39,965 nucleotides of DNA from Planctomycetota bacterium (GTDB lineage Bacteria; Planctomycetota; JACOTG01): the NCBI GenBank assembly GCA_016178505.1, contig JACOTG010000233.1:1-39965 (forward strand), read 5' to 3'. The translations under genes were made by a program, and so were the position numbers. Of the stretch, positions 31,056 to 39,965 are shown piece by piece. Position 1 is the first letter of the stretch, and each line of letters opens with the position of its first letter. The notes under the pieces were generated by a model. It was not told the origin of the DNA. It saw nothing but the letters and a program-made list of their open reading frames with translations, and made no database searches.

Positions 31056-34000
31056 ACGAGCGAACCCTCACCGCAGCACGCGAGTCGGCGGGGAGCCTCG
31101 ACGTCGAGGACGTCTACGTCCTCTCTCCGATGCAGCAGGGGATGCTCTTTCACGATCTACTCGAGCCCGGCACCGGTGCCTACGTCCAGCAGACGAGCAC
31201 GTTGCTGCGCGGAGCAGTCGACGCCGATCTCCTCCGTCGCGCGTGGCAAGAAACGGTGGACCATCATCCGGCGCTTCGCACGACGTTCGTCGCCGACAAT
31301 CCGAAGCGGCCGCTGCAAGTCGTGAGGCGTCGCGCCGCAGTCGCGTTCGTCGAGGAAAACTGGCGTCGCGTCGCCGAGGAGGAGCGGGAAGCGCGATTCG
31401 AGGCGTGGCTCGACGGAGACCGCCGCCGCGGCTTTGACCTCGCGCAGGCGCCGCTGCTTCGCCTCACGCTGCAGGCTCTCGGAGAGGACACGCACCGACT
31501 CGTTTGGACGTTTCACCACCTCGTCCTGGATGGCTGGTCCGCGTCGCGGGTCCTCGCCGACGTCTTCGAGCGCTACGCCGCGGCTCGCGCCGGTCGCGCT
31601 CCGATCATCGATCCGGTGCGACCGTACCGCGACTTCATCGCGTGGCTGCGACGCCGCGATGCGTCCGCCGACGAAACGTTTTGGCGAGCGCGGCTCGGCG
31701 ACTTCGCGACGCCGACGCCGCTCGTCGTCGACCGTCTCGTTGGGACGGCGCTCTCCCCGCGCGACGAGCCGGAGATCCGGCTGAACGCCGCGTCGACGGC
31801 GGCGATCGATTCCTTCGCGCGGAGCCACGGGCTCACCGTCAGCACGCTCGTCCACGCCGCGTGGGCCATCTTGCTCTCGCGCTACGGTGACGACGAGGAC
31901 GTCCTCTTCGGCTCGACGGTTTCGGGCCGACCCACGGACTTGCCCGGGGTCGAATCGATGATCGGCCTGTTCATCAACACGATCCCCGTTCGCGTTCGCG
32001 TCGATTCTCGCGCATCGATCGTGCGCTGGCTCGCAAAGATCCAAGAGGAGCTCCTCGAGATCCGCCAGCACGAGTGGACGCCGCTTTCGGACGCGCAAAA
32101 TTCGAGTCGCGTGCCTCGCGGCACGCCGCTCTTCGAGTCGATCGTCGTGTTCGAGAACTACCCGATGCGCGCGGCGCTTCGCGCGCTGGAGTCGGCCGCG
32201 GGTTTCCAGATCGATTCGGCTCGGTCGCACGAGCGAACCAAGTACCCGCTGACGCTCGTCGCGACACCCGACGAGTGCTTGTCGCTTCGAATCGAACACG
32301 ACCCGGGGCGCTTCGACGCCGCCACGATCTCGCGGATGCTCGGACACTTGCAGACGATCCTCGACGGTCTCGTCGCCGCGCCCGATGCGCCGCTTTCCGC
32401 GCTCTCGATCTTGACCGCGGAAGAGCGCGCCGAGCGGGCATCGCCCCGGCCGCTCGCGTCGATTGCGCCGGCGGGCTCGCCGTGCGTGAACGAGCGATTT
32501 GACGCGCAGGTTACCCGCACTCCCGATGCCGTCGCCGTCGCGATGGGCGAAGACTCGCTGACGTATCGCGAGCTCGACCGGCGCGCGGAATCGCTGGCGC
32601 GACGACTCCGCGGTCTCGGCGTCTCCGCGGAGACCCGCGTCGGCGTCTGCATCGAGAGATCGATCGACCTCGTCGTGGGGATCCTCGCGACCGTGAAGGC
32701 CGGCGGCGCCTACGTGCCCATCGATCCCGCATATCCGAAAGATCGAATCGCGTTCCTCCTCGAAGACTCGCGGGCGGCGGTCCTCCTCACTTCTCGCGAA
32801 ATCGCGTCACGACTTCCCGAGCATCGCGCGCAGGTCCTCGCCGCCGACGATCCCGACGCGTTTTCCACGGACGGCCCGGAGCCCGCACGCGCGTCCGTCC
32901 TTCCGGACCACGCGCTCTACGTGATCTACACGTCCGGCTCGACGGGAAAGCCCAAAGGCGTCGTGGTGACGCATCGAAACGTCGCGCGGTTGTTCGACGC
33001 CACTGGCGAGTGGTTCCATTTCGACGAGCACGACGCGTGGACGCTCTTCCACTCGGCCTCGTTCGATTTCTCCGTCTGGGAGATGTGGGGCGCCCTGCTC
33101 CACGGCGGGCGGCTCGTCGTTGTCCCATTCTGGGTGAGCCGATCGCCGGAGGCGTTCCTCGAGCTGGTGGCTCGGGAGCGGATCACGGTCCTCAACCAAA
33201 CACCGTCCGCGTTTCGCCAGCTCATGCGGGCCGACGAGGCGGCGACGCCGCCGCTCGGGCTGTCGCTGCGCCTGGTGATTTTCGGGGGCGAGGCGCTCGA
33301 CCCGCGCACGCTCCGGCCCTGGTTCGACCGTCGCGGCGATCGCCGGCCGCTCCTCGTGAACATGTACGGCATCACGGAAACGACCGTCCACGTCACGTAT
33401 CGTCCGCTCTCCGCGGACGACAGCGCCGAGGGCTCACGAAGCCTCATCGGCCGTGCGATCCCGGACCTTCGCCTCGACGTCGTCGACTCGCGCCTCGAGC
33501 CCGTGCCGATCGGCGTGCCCGGCGAACTCCTCGTGGGCGGAGCGGGCGTCGCCCGCGGCTACCTCGATCGGCCGGACCTCACGGCCGCGCGCTTCGTGCC
33601 CGATCCGTGGAGCAGCGACGCGGGCTCGCGACGCTACCGCTCGGGTGACCGCGCGCGGCGCCTTCCGAACGGCGACGTCGAGTATCTCGGGCGCATCGAT
33701 CTCCAAGTCAAGATCCGCGGCTTCCGCATCGAGCTCGGCGAGATCGAGGCCGCGCTGCTCGAGCATCCATCGGTCGGCGAAGCCGTCGTCGTGACGGACG
33801 ACGGTGCACCCGACGAGCGGCGCCTCGCCGCGTACGTCGTCCTTCGCCGCGACAAGACGGCGTCCGTCGACGAGCTTCGCCGATTCCTGCGGGCGAAGCT
33901 CCCCGAGCACGCGGTGCCGGCGTTCGTCGTGACGCTCGAGGCTCTGCCGCTCACCGCGCACGGCAAGGTCGATCGGCACGCGCTGCCGTCGCCCGATGGA

Positions 34001-37000
34001 CGCCGCGCAGAGCAAGACGTGCCATTCGTAGCCCCGCGCACGCCGATCGAGGCGACGATCGCGTCGGTGTGGTCCGAGGCACTCGGCCGCGACGCGATCG
34101 GAATCGACGACAACTACTTCGCGGTCGGCGGCGACTCCATCCGCAGCATCCGCGTGCGTGCGCTCGCGCGCGAGAAGGGCATTGATTTCACGTTGCAGCA
34201 GCTCTTCGAGAACCCGAGCGTTCGCCGGCTGGCGCAGGCGATGGAAACGCGATCGGAGAGAGTCGTCGAAGATCGCGTGCCCCCGTTCGGTCTCGTCGCC
34301 CCCGAGGATCTCGACCGGCTGCCGCCCGATCTCGAGGACGCGCTTCCGCTGTCGATGCTCCAAGCCGGCATGGTCTTCCACAGCGAAGCCACCGCCGACT
34401 ACATCGTCTACGTCACGAGTCTCCATCTGCGCGCGCGGCTCGACCTCGGGGCGCTCGAGCGAGCCGCACGACGGCTGGTCGCGCGGCACGGAATGCTGCG
34501 AACGTCGTTCGATCTCACGAGCTTCAGCGAACCGCTTCAGCTCGTTCACCGCGACGTGAACGTCTCGATCTCGGCGAACGATCTCTCCGGTCTGCCGCCG
34601 AACGAGCAGCAGGCGGAGATCGATGCGTGGATCGCGACGGAAATGCGCCGGAAGATCGATTGGTCGCGCGCCCCGCTCCTCCGCCTTCACGTTCACCGGA
34701 GAGGCGACGACACGTTTCAGTTCACGCTGACCGAACCCGTGTTCGACGGCTGGAGCGTGGCGACGCTCCTTGCCGAACTCTTCGCCGACTACCTCGCGAT
34801 TCTCGAGGACCGCTCGGCCCCAAACGAGCCGATGCCTTCGGTGACGTATCGCCACTTCGTAGCGCTCGAGCGCGAATCGCTTCGATCCAACGAGTGCCGG
34901 CGCTACTGGGCGCGCCAGCTTTCGGAGCGCCCGCCGTGCCGCGTCCCGCTCGGATCGACGCCGGCGCCCCGGGCGGACGCGCCGGCTGTCGCGCAGATGG
35001 AGATCTCGATTCCTCGCGAGGTCGCGGATGGACTGCAGCGGCTCGCGCGAGCGACGGGCGCGCCAATCAAGACCGTTCTCCTCGCCGCGCACCTGAAAGC
35101 GATCGGAGCGCTCACCGGACAGTCTCGCGTCGCCACCGGCTTCCTCATCAACGGGCGGCCGGAAGAGATGGGCGGTGAGCGGCTTCTCGGCGCGTTCCTC
35201 AACACCGCACCCTTCGCCCTCGACCTTCGCCGAGGCAGCTGGCTCGAGCTCGTGCAGCAGGCGTTCGCGGCCGAACTCGAGCTGCTGCCGTTCCGACGCT
35301 TCCCGATCCAGGAACTCGAGCGGCTCTACGGCGCCGAGTCGCTGATGAACACGGTCTTCAACTTCACGCACTTTCACGTCTACCAGCGCCTCGAGAGCAT
35401 CCCCGGCATCGAGGTCCTCCACGAAGGCGGCGGCGGGACCGAGCAGACCTACTTCGCCCTCACCGCCCAGTTCAACCTCGATCACTCGACCGCCGTGCTG
35501 TCGGCGTGGCTCGACTATCGAACGCTCGAGGTGTCCCGCGAGCGAGCCGAGGCGATCGCTGCGGCGTATGCGCGCGTGCTCGCCGCGATGGCGGCCGCGC
35601 CGTCGCAGCACCACGAATCATTCGCGCTCTCGAACGAAGACGAGCGGCGTCGCCTGCTCGTCGAGTGGAACGACACGGCGGCCGAGATCCCGCGCGACGC
35701 CACGCTCCACTCACTCGTCGAGGCAGAGGTCGATCGAGCGCCGAACGCGATCGCACTCGAGTTCGACGGCCGCGCGCTCACCTACCGAGAGATGGATCGC
35801 CAAGCGAACCGGCTGGCGAGCCGGCTTCGAGCACTCGGCGTCGGGCCGGGAATTCTCGTCGGGATCGTCGCCGAGCAATCGATCGAGCGCGTCGTTGGGA
35901 TCCTCGCGGTCCTCAAAGCGGGCGCCGCGTACGTTCCCGTGGACCCGAGCTATCCGCGCGACCGCATCGCGTTCCTGCTCGAGGATGCGAAGCCGCGCGT
36001 CGTTCTCTGCCCGTCGGCACTCGCCGAGGCGGTCCCGACCGGTGAAGCCGAGATCGTGCTTCTCGACGCCGGCGCCACATCCCACGAGAGCGACGAGCGG
36101 CCGAAGGCCGTCGCATCGCCGCGCGATCTCGCGTACGTCATCTACACGTCCGGCTCGACCGGGAAGCCGAAGGGCGTGATGGTCGAGCACCAGAGCGTCG
36201 TGAACGTCATTCGCGAATCGATCGAGTCGTTCGGCGTCGGGCGCGAGAGCCGTCTCGTCCAGCTCGCGTCGACGAGCTTCGATGCGTCGGTGCTCGAGAT
36301 CTTCACCGCGCTCGCGGCGGGCGCGCGGCTGCATCTCGTCGATCGCGAGACGCTGCTCTCGCCCGATCGCCTCGCGGCGCTCTTCCGCGACGCGCGCATC
36401 ACCTCGACCACGATCGTCCCGTCGGTCCTCGACACGATCCCGACGGTGGACCTCCCCGACCTCGCGACGGTGGTCGTGGGGGGCGAAGCCTGCAGCGCCG
36501 ACACCGCGGCACGCTGGTCCCGCGGCCGCCGATTGCTCAACGTCTACGCACCGACCGAGACGACGATCTACACGACGATTCATCGTCATCCCGAGGGCCT
36601 GCGCGCGTCGCCCGCCATCGGACGTCCCATTCGAAACGCGCGCCTCTATCTCCTCGATCCGATGGGTCAACCCGTGCCCGTGGGCGTGGCTGGAGAGATT
36701 CACGTCGCCGGCATCGGTGTCGCGCGCGGCTATCTCGATCGTCCCGACGTCACGGCCGTGGCCTTCGTGCCCGATCCGTTTTCTCGCGAGCCCGGCGCGC
36801 GCCTCTATCGAACCGGCGATCTCGCGCGATTCCGCCCCGACGGCACACTGGAGTTCGTCGGCCGCTCGGACCGGCAGGTGAAGATCCGCGGCCATCGCAT
36901 CGAGCTCGGCGAGATCGAAGCCGCGCTCGCCGCCCACGCCGCCGTGCACGAGGCCGTCGTCCTCGCGCGCGAGGACGTCGCCGGCGCCAAGCGACTGGCG

Positions 37001-39965
37001 GCCTACGCCGTCCTTGGAGCGGGCGCGGCGGTCGAATCCGGGGAGCTTCGACGATTCCTCTCGACTCAGGTCCCCGAGTTTGCGGTGCCGTCCGCGATCG
37101 TGGTCCTGGACGCGATGCCGCGCGACGCCAACGGAAAGGTCGACCGTCGTGCATTGCCGTGTCCAGAAGCGACTCGAACGGATCGAGACGGGTCTTCGGA
37201 TCCGCCACGGAATCCGGTCGAAGAGATCGTCGCCGGGATCTGGGCCGATCTCTTCCGCGTCGCACACGTCGGCATCCACGAGAGTTTCTTCGAGCTGGGC
37301 GGACACTCGCTCCTCGCGACGCAGCTCGTGTCGCGAGTGCGTGACGCGTTGCGAGTCGAGCTGCCGATTCGAAGCTTGTTCGAGGAGCCGACCGTTGCGG
37401 GCCTCGCGCAGCGCATCGAGGCGGCGCGCCAGTCGTCGCCGGCCGAATCGCCGAAGTTGGAACGCTCGTCGCGCGAAAAGACAACCCCGCTCTCGTTCGC
37501 GCAGCAGCGGCTTTGGTTCCTCGACCAACTCGCGCCAGGAACCTCGCTCTACCACATCTCCGTCGCCGTGCGCCTCGAGGGCCGGCTCGATCGTGCGGCG
37601 CTCGAGCGCAGTTTCGATGAGATCGTCCGGCGCCACGAAGCCGTGCGGACCACCTTCTCGACCGTGGACGGCGTTCCCGTCCAAGTGATCGCGCCGCCCT
37701 CTCCTTTCTCGCTGAGTCACGTCGATCTGGCGGGGTTGTCCGCGGCGAAGCGCGACCTCGAGCTGCGGAGGCTCGCGGCCGAGGACGCCGAGGAGCCCTT
37801 CGACCTCGCGCGCGGACCGCTCCTGCGCGCGACGCTCGTTCGACTCGGAGATGCCGAGCACGCGCTCTTCGTCACGATGCACCACATCGTGTCGGACGCC
37901 TGGTCGATGGGCGTGTTCGTCAGGGAACTCGGCGAGCTGTACGACGCGATCGTGACCGGACGCGAGGCCGCGCTGGCGCCGCTTCCCGTGCAGTACGCCG
38001 ACTTCGCGACGTGGCAGCGCGGTTGGCTGCGCGGCGACGTGCTCGCGCGCGAAGTCGCGTGGTGGAAAAACGCACTTCGTGGAGCGCCGCCGTTTCTCGA
38101 GCTGCCCGCGGATCGCCCGCGGCCGCCCCTGCCGACGCATCGCGGCGCGACGATGCCGTTCGACCTTCCGAAACCGCTTGCGGACGCGCTCACGTCGCTC
38201 GCCAGACGCGAGCGCGCCACGTTGTTCATGACGCTGCTCGCCGCGTTCCAGGTCGTTGTCCAGCGCATCACGGGCGAAGACGACGTGGTGGTCGGCTCGC
38301 CGATCGCCAACCGAAGCCGCGCGGAAACCGAGGGCCTCATCGGCTTCTTCGTGAACACGCTGGTCCTGCGCACGGACCTGTCGGGCGATCCGACGTTTCG
38401 CGATCTCGTCGCGCGCGTTCGAGAGAATTGCCTCGGCGCGTACGCGCACCAAGACGTGCCGTTCGAGAAGCTGGTCGAGGCCGTCGAACCGGTTCGGGAT
38501 CTCGCACGCGCGCCGCTCTTCCAAATCCTCTTCGATCTTCAGAATGCGCCGATGCAGAAAGCCGAGCTGCGAGGCCTGCGTCTCGTGCCGCTCGACGTTG
38601 AGACGCATACCGCGAAGTTCGACCTCTCGCTCGCCCTCCACGAGACCGAAGACGGGCTGACGGGCGGTGCCGAGTACGCGACCGACCTCTTCGACGAGCC
38701 CACGATCGCTCGTCTGCTCGACGCCTTCCGGCGCGTGCTCGAAGCGGCGGTGGCCGATCCCGCGCGTCACATCTCGAGCTTGCCCCTCGTGGACGATCGC
38801 GAGCGCCGGCGGCTCCTCGACGAGTCGCGTGGGCCCGCCGCGGACTTCCCGCGCGACGCAGCGCTGCACTCGCTCTTCGAAGCGGCCGCCGACGCGGCGC
38901 CCGACGCCCTCGCGCTCGAGGCCGGCGGCAAGACGTTCACCTACGGCGAGCTGGAGCATCGCGCAAATCGCCTCGCGCATCGCCTGATTCGCCTCGGCGT
39001 CGGCCCCGAGGATCGCGTCGCCGTCTTGACCGAGCGATCGGTCGAGACGATCGCCGGCATCCTCGCGATCCTGAAAGCCGGCGGCGCGTACGTTCCAATC
39101 GACCCCACGTACCCGAAGGACCGAATCGCGTTCCTCCTCGAGGACGCGCGTCCGCGCGTCGTCCTCGCGACGCAGTCGCGCGCCGCCAGCCTGCCGCCCG
39201 GCGCGGCGACGATCGTCCCGCTCGATGGCATCGACTCCGATCCGGCGCACGAGTCCGACGCGAGGCCCAAGCCCCGGTCGATGCCGGAAGCACTCGCGTA
39301 CGTCATCTACACTTCGGGTTCGACGGGGAAGCCGAAGGGCGTGATGGTGTCGCACCGAAACGCGGTGCACTCGACGAGCGCGCGGTCGACGCACTACGGC
39401 GCGCCTCCGGTGCGCTTCGCTCTTCTGTCGTCCTTCGCGTTCGACAGCTCCATCGCCGGCCTGTTCTGGACGCTCGCGAGCGGCGGAACGCTCGTGCTTC
39501 CGCCGGAAGGCGTGGAGAAGGACCCGCGCGAGCTGGTGCGATTCGTCGAGACGGCGCGCGTCTCGCACGTCCTCCTGCTGCCGACTCTCCATGGGCTCCT
39601 GCTCGATGCCGCGGCGCCGGCCGCGAAGTTCGAGTCACTCGTCGACGTCATCGTCGCCGGCGAGGCGTGCGTGCGCGACGTCGTGGAGCGCCACCACTCG
39701 CGACTGCGTCACGTCGCGCTCCACAACGAGTACGGCCCCACCGAGGCCACGGTGTGGAGCAGCGTGCATCGATGCGAGCCCGGCTCCGCGCGTCCGCTGG
39801 TTCCGATCGGCCGCCCGATCCCGCGCGCGCGGATCCACGTGCTCGACGCGCACGGAGGGCTCTGCCCCGTCGGGGCGCCCGGCGAGATCGTCATCGGCGG
39901 CGACGGCGTCGCCCGCGGGTATCTCGCTCGCGCGGACCTCACCGCCTTGCGCTTCGTCCCCGATC
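31052..39965 (+). CDS. Lipopeptide synthetase gene 5: C-A(Thr)-PCP-C-A-PCP-C-A... (3' partial)
   Basis: The frame is open from an ATG overlapping the aminotransferase stop to the window end (at least 2971 codons). Module 1: C with HHLVLDG (155-161); A with YTSGSTGKPKG from 626 and code D-F-W-N-I-G-M-V-H-K, the canonical threonine code; PCP Ser1029 (VGGDSI). Module 2: a C domain (DALPLSMLQAGMVFHS) whose core motif reads TEPVFDG (1227-1233), lacking both His; A with YTSGSTGKPKG from 1698 and code D-A-L-T-V-G-V-I-Y-K, unassigned; its A5 motif is NVYAPTE rather than NVYGPTE; PCP Ser2086 (LGGHSL). Module 3: C with HHIVSDA (2277-2283); A with YTSGSTGKPKG from 2753, code read as D-S-A-L-I-A-E-V-W-K, unassigned. 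No E domains occur in the visible part. Further domains and the release domain lie beyond the edge. Confidence 0.95.
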   Translation, partial: MNERTLTAARESAGSLDVEDVYVLSPMQQGMLFHDLLEPGTGAYVQQTSTLLRGAVDADLLRRAWQETVDHHPALRTTFVADNPKRPLQVVRRRAAVAFVEENWRRVAEEEREARFEAWLDGDRRRGFDLAQAPLLRLTLQALGEDTHRLVWTFHHLVLDGWSASRVLADVFERYAAARAGRAPIIDPVRPYRDFIAWLRRRDASADETFWRARLGDFATPTPLVVDRLVGTALSPRDEPEIRLNAASTAAIDSFARSHGLTVSTLVHAAWAILLSRYGDDEDVLFGSTVSGRPTDLPGVESMIGLFINTIPVRVRVDSRASIVRWLAKIQEELLEIRQHEWTPLSDAQNSSRVPRGTPLFESIVVFENYPMRAALRALESAAGFQIDSARSHERTKYPLTLVATPDECLSLRIEHDPGRFDAATISRMLGHLQTILDGLVAAPDAPLSALSILTAEERAERASPRPLASIAPAGSPCVNERFDAQVTRTPDAVAVAMGEDSLTYRELDRRAESLARRLRGLGVSAETRVGVCIERSIDLVVGILATVKAGGAYVPIDPAYPKDRIAFLLEDSRAAVLLTSREIASRLPEHRAQVLAADDPDAFSTDGPEPARASVLPDHALYVIYTSGSTGKPKGVVVTHRNVARLFDATGEWFHFDEHDAWTLFHSASFDFSVWEMWGALLHGGRLVVVPFWVSRSPEAFLELVARERITVLNQTPSAFRQLMRADEAATPPLGLSLRLVIFGGEALDPRTLRPWFDRRGDRRPLLVNMYGITETTVHVTYRPLSADDSAEGSRSLIGRAIPDLRLDVVDSRLEPVPIGVPGELLVGGAGVARGYLDRPDLTAARFVPDPWSSDAGSRRYRSGDRARRLPNGDVEYLGRIDLQVKIRGFRIELGEIEAALLEHPSVGEAVVVTDDGAPDERRLAAYVVLRRDKTASVDELRRFLRAKLPEHAVPAFVVTLEALPLTAHGKVDRHALPSPDGRRAEQDVPFVAPRTPIEATIASVWSEALGRDAIGIDDNYFAVGGDSIRSIRVRALAREKGIDFTLQQLFENPSVRRLAQAMETRSERVVEDRVPPFGLVAPEDLDRLPPDLEDALPLSMLQAGMVFHSEATADYIVYVTSLHLRARLDLGALERAARRLVARHGMLRTSFDLTSFSEPLQLVHRDVNVSISANDLSGLPPNEQQAEIDAWIATEMRRKIDWSRAPLLRLHVHRRGDDTFQFTLTEPVFDGWSVATLLAELFADYLAILEDRSAPNEPMPSVTYRHFVALERESLRSNECRRYWARQLSERPPCRVPLGSTPAPRADAPAVAQMEISIPREVADGLQRLARATGAPIKTVLLAAHLKAIGALTGQSRVATGFLINGRPEEMGGERLLGAFLNTAPFALDLRRGSWLELVQQAFAAELELLPFRRFPIQELERLYGAESLMNTVFNFTHFHVYQRLESIPGIEVLHEGGGGTEQTYFALTAQFNLDHSTAVLSAWLDYRTLEVSRERAEAIAAAYARVLAAMAAAPSQHHESFALSNEDERRRLLVEWNDTAAEIPRDATLHSLVEAEVDRAPNAIALEFDGRALTYREMDRQANRLASRLRALGVGPGILVGIVAEQSIERVVGILAVLKAGAAYVPVDPSYPRDRIAFLLEDAKPRVVLCPSALAEAVPTGEAEIVLLDAGATSHESDERPKAVASPRDLAYVIYTSGSTGKPKGVMVEHQSVVNVIRESIESFGVGRESRLVQLASTSFDASVLEIFTALAAGARLHLVDRETLLSPDRLAALFRDARITSTTIVPSVLDTIPTVDLPDLATVVVGGEACSADTAARWSRGRRLLNVYAPTETTIYTTIHRHPEGLRASPAIGRPIRNARLYLLDPMGQPVPVGVAGEIHVAGIGVARGYLDRPDVTAVAFVPDPFSREPGARLYRTGDLARFRPDGTLEFVGRSDRQVKIRGHRIELGEIEAALAAHAAVHEAVVLAREDVAGAKRLAAYAVLGAGAAVESGELRRFLSTQVPEFAVPSAIVVLDAMPRDANGKVDRRALPCPEATRTDRDGSSDPPRNPVEEIVAGIWADLFRVAHVGIHESFFELGGHSLLATQLVSRVRDALRVELPIRSLFEEPTVAGLAQRIEAARQSSPAESPKLERSSREKTTPLSFAQQRLWFLDQLAPGTSLYHISVAVRLEGRLDRAALERSFDEIVRRHEAVRTTFSTVDGVPVQVIAPPSPFSLSHVDLAGLSAAKRDLELRRLAAEDAEEPFDLARGPLLRATLVRLGDAEHALFVTMHHIVSDAWSMGVFVRELGELYDAIVTGREAALAPLPVQYADFATWQRGWLRGDVLAREVAWWKNALRGAPPFLELPADRPRPPLPTHRGATMPFDLPKPLADALTSLARRERATLFMTLLAAFQVVVQRITGEDDVVVGSPIANRSRAETEGLIGFFVNTLVLRTDLSGDPTFRDLVARVRENCLGAYAHQDVPFEKLVEAVEPVRDLARAPLFQILFDLQNAPMQKAELRGLRLVPLDVETHTAKFDLSLALHETEDGLTGGAEYATDLFDEPTIARLLDAFRRVLEAAVADPARHISSLPLVDDRERRRLLDESRGPAADFPRDAALHSLFEAAADAAPDALALEAGGKTFTYGELEHRANRLAHRLIRLGVGPEDRVAVLTERSVETIAGILAILKAGGAYVPIDPTYPKDRIAFLLEDARPRVVLATQSRAASLPPGAATIVPLDGIDSDPAHESDARPKPRSMPEALAYVIYTSGSTGKPKGVMVSHRNAVHSTSARSTHYGAPPVRFALLSSFAFDSSIAGLFWTLASGGTLVLPPEGVEKDPRELVRFVETARVSHVLLLPTLHGLLLDAAAPAAKFESLVDVIVAGEACVRDVVERHHSRLRHVALHNEYGPTEATVWSSVHRCEPGSARPLVPIGRPIPRARIHVLDAHGGLCPVGAPGEIVIGGDGVARGYLARADLTALRFVPD

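Noticed and set aside
35711-39592. Very long minus-strand ORFs opposite the synthetase genes (for example 35711-39592, 16425-19070, 22478-24658)
   Set aside because: They are Arg/Asp/Val-rich antisense frames created by strong G/C third-position bias of the real genes, and show no domain motif.
31052-39965. Thioesterase or reductase release domain
   Set aside because: No GxSxG-type thioesterase or reductase domain follows any PCP in the window. The gene is cut inside an adenylation domain.

Overview
The window looks like chromosomal DNA from a high-GC bacterium, most likely a member of the Planctomycetota. No marker gene fixes the lineage. The case rests on an ECF-type sigma factor fused to a membrane helix and carboxypeptidase-regulatory-like domains, on large secreted FG-GAP/VCBS propeller proteins, on a DUF2807 lipoprotein, and on strong G/C third-position bias that opens long meaningless ORFs on the opposite strand. 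Myxococcota or Acidobacteriota are possible alternatives.

Positions 1-7.3 kb: a sigma factor fusion runs off the left edge on the minus strand. It is divergent from two tandem plus-strand genes for exported FG-GAP repeat proteins. The second of these is interrupted by an in-frame TGA at 5561-5563, followed by a Cys codon and a perfect 7-bp hairpin at the spacing expected of a bacterial SECIS element. It is therefore a candidate new selenoprotein, with a nonsense mutation or sequence error as the alternatives. Positions 7.3-12.7 kb: a strong palindromic hairpin lies between convergent genes, then come a minus-strand DUF2807 lipoprotein, a three-gene minus-strand molybdenum hydroxylase operon (molybdopterin, 2Fe-2S and FAD subunits), and a divergent membrane-anchored PDZ protein. 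Positions 12.65-14.06 kb: a patch of REP-like palindromes, a mu-crystallin-like ketimine reductase of the ornithine cyclodeaminase family, and a leader region with two overlapping tiny ORFs.

Positions 14.06-39.97 kb: a nonribosomal lipopeptide synthetase operon that continues past the right edge. Gene 1 reads FAAL-ACP-C-A-PCP-E, gene 2 C-A-PCP-E, gene 3 C-A-PCP-E, gene 4 is a PLP aminotransferase, and gene 5 reads C-A(Thr)-PCP-C*-A-PCP-C-A and onward. All four junctions are 4-bp ATGA/GTGA overlaps, so the genes should be translationally coupled. The implied product is a fatty-acylated peptide with three D residues, then Thr, then at least two more residues. Gene 1 carries a nonsense TGA at 19095-19097, where the sister modules have Gly. 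This truncates the PCP and removes the E domain unless the base is an error or the codon is read through. The second C domain of gene 5 has lost both His residues of its HHxxxDG motif. No thioesterase, MbtH protein, transporter or regulator of the cluster lies inside the window.

All calls come from reading the sequence and its translations by eye. Family assignments rest on motif recognition, not on database searches.
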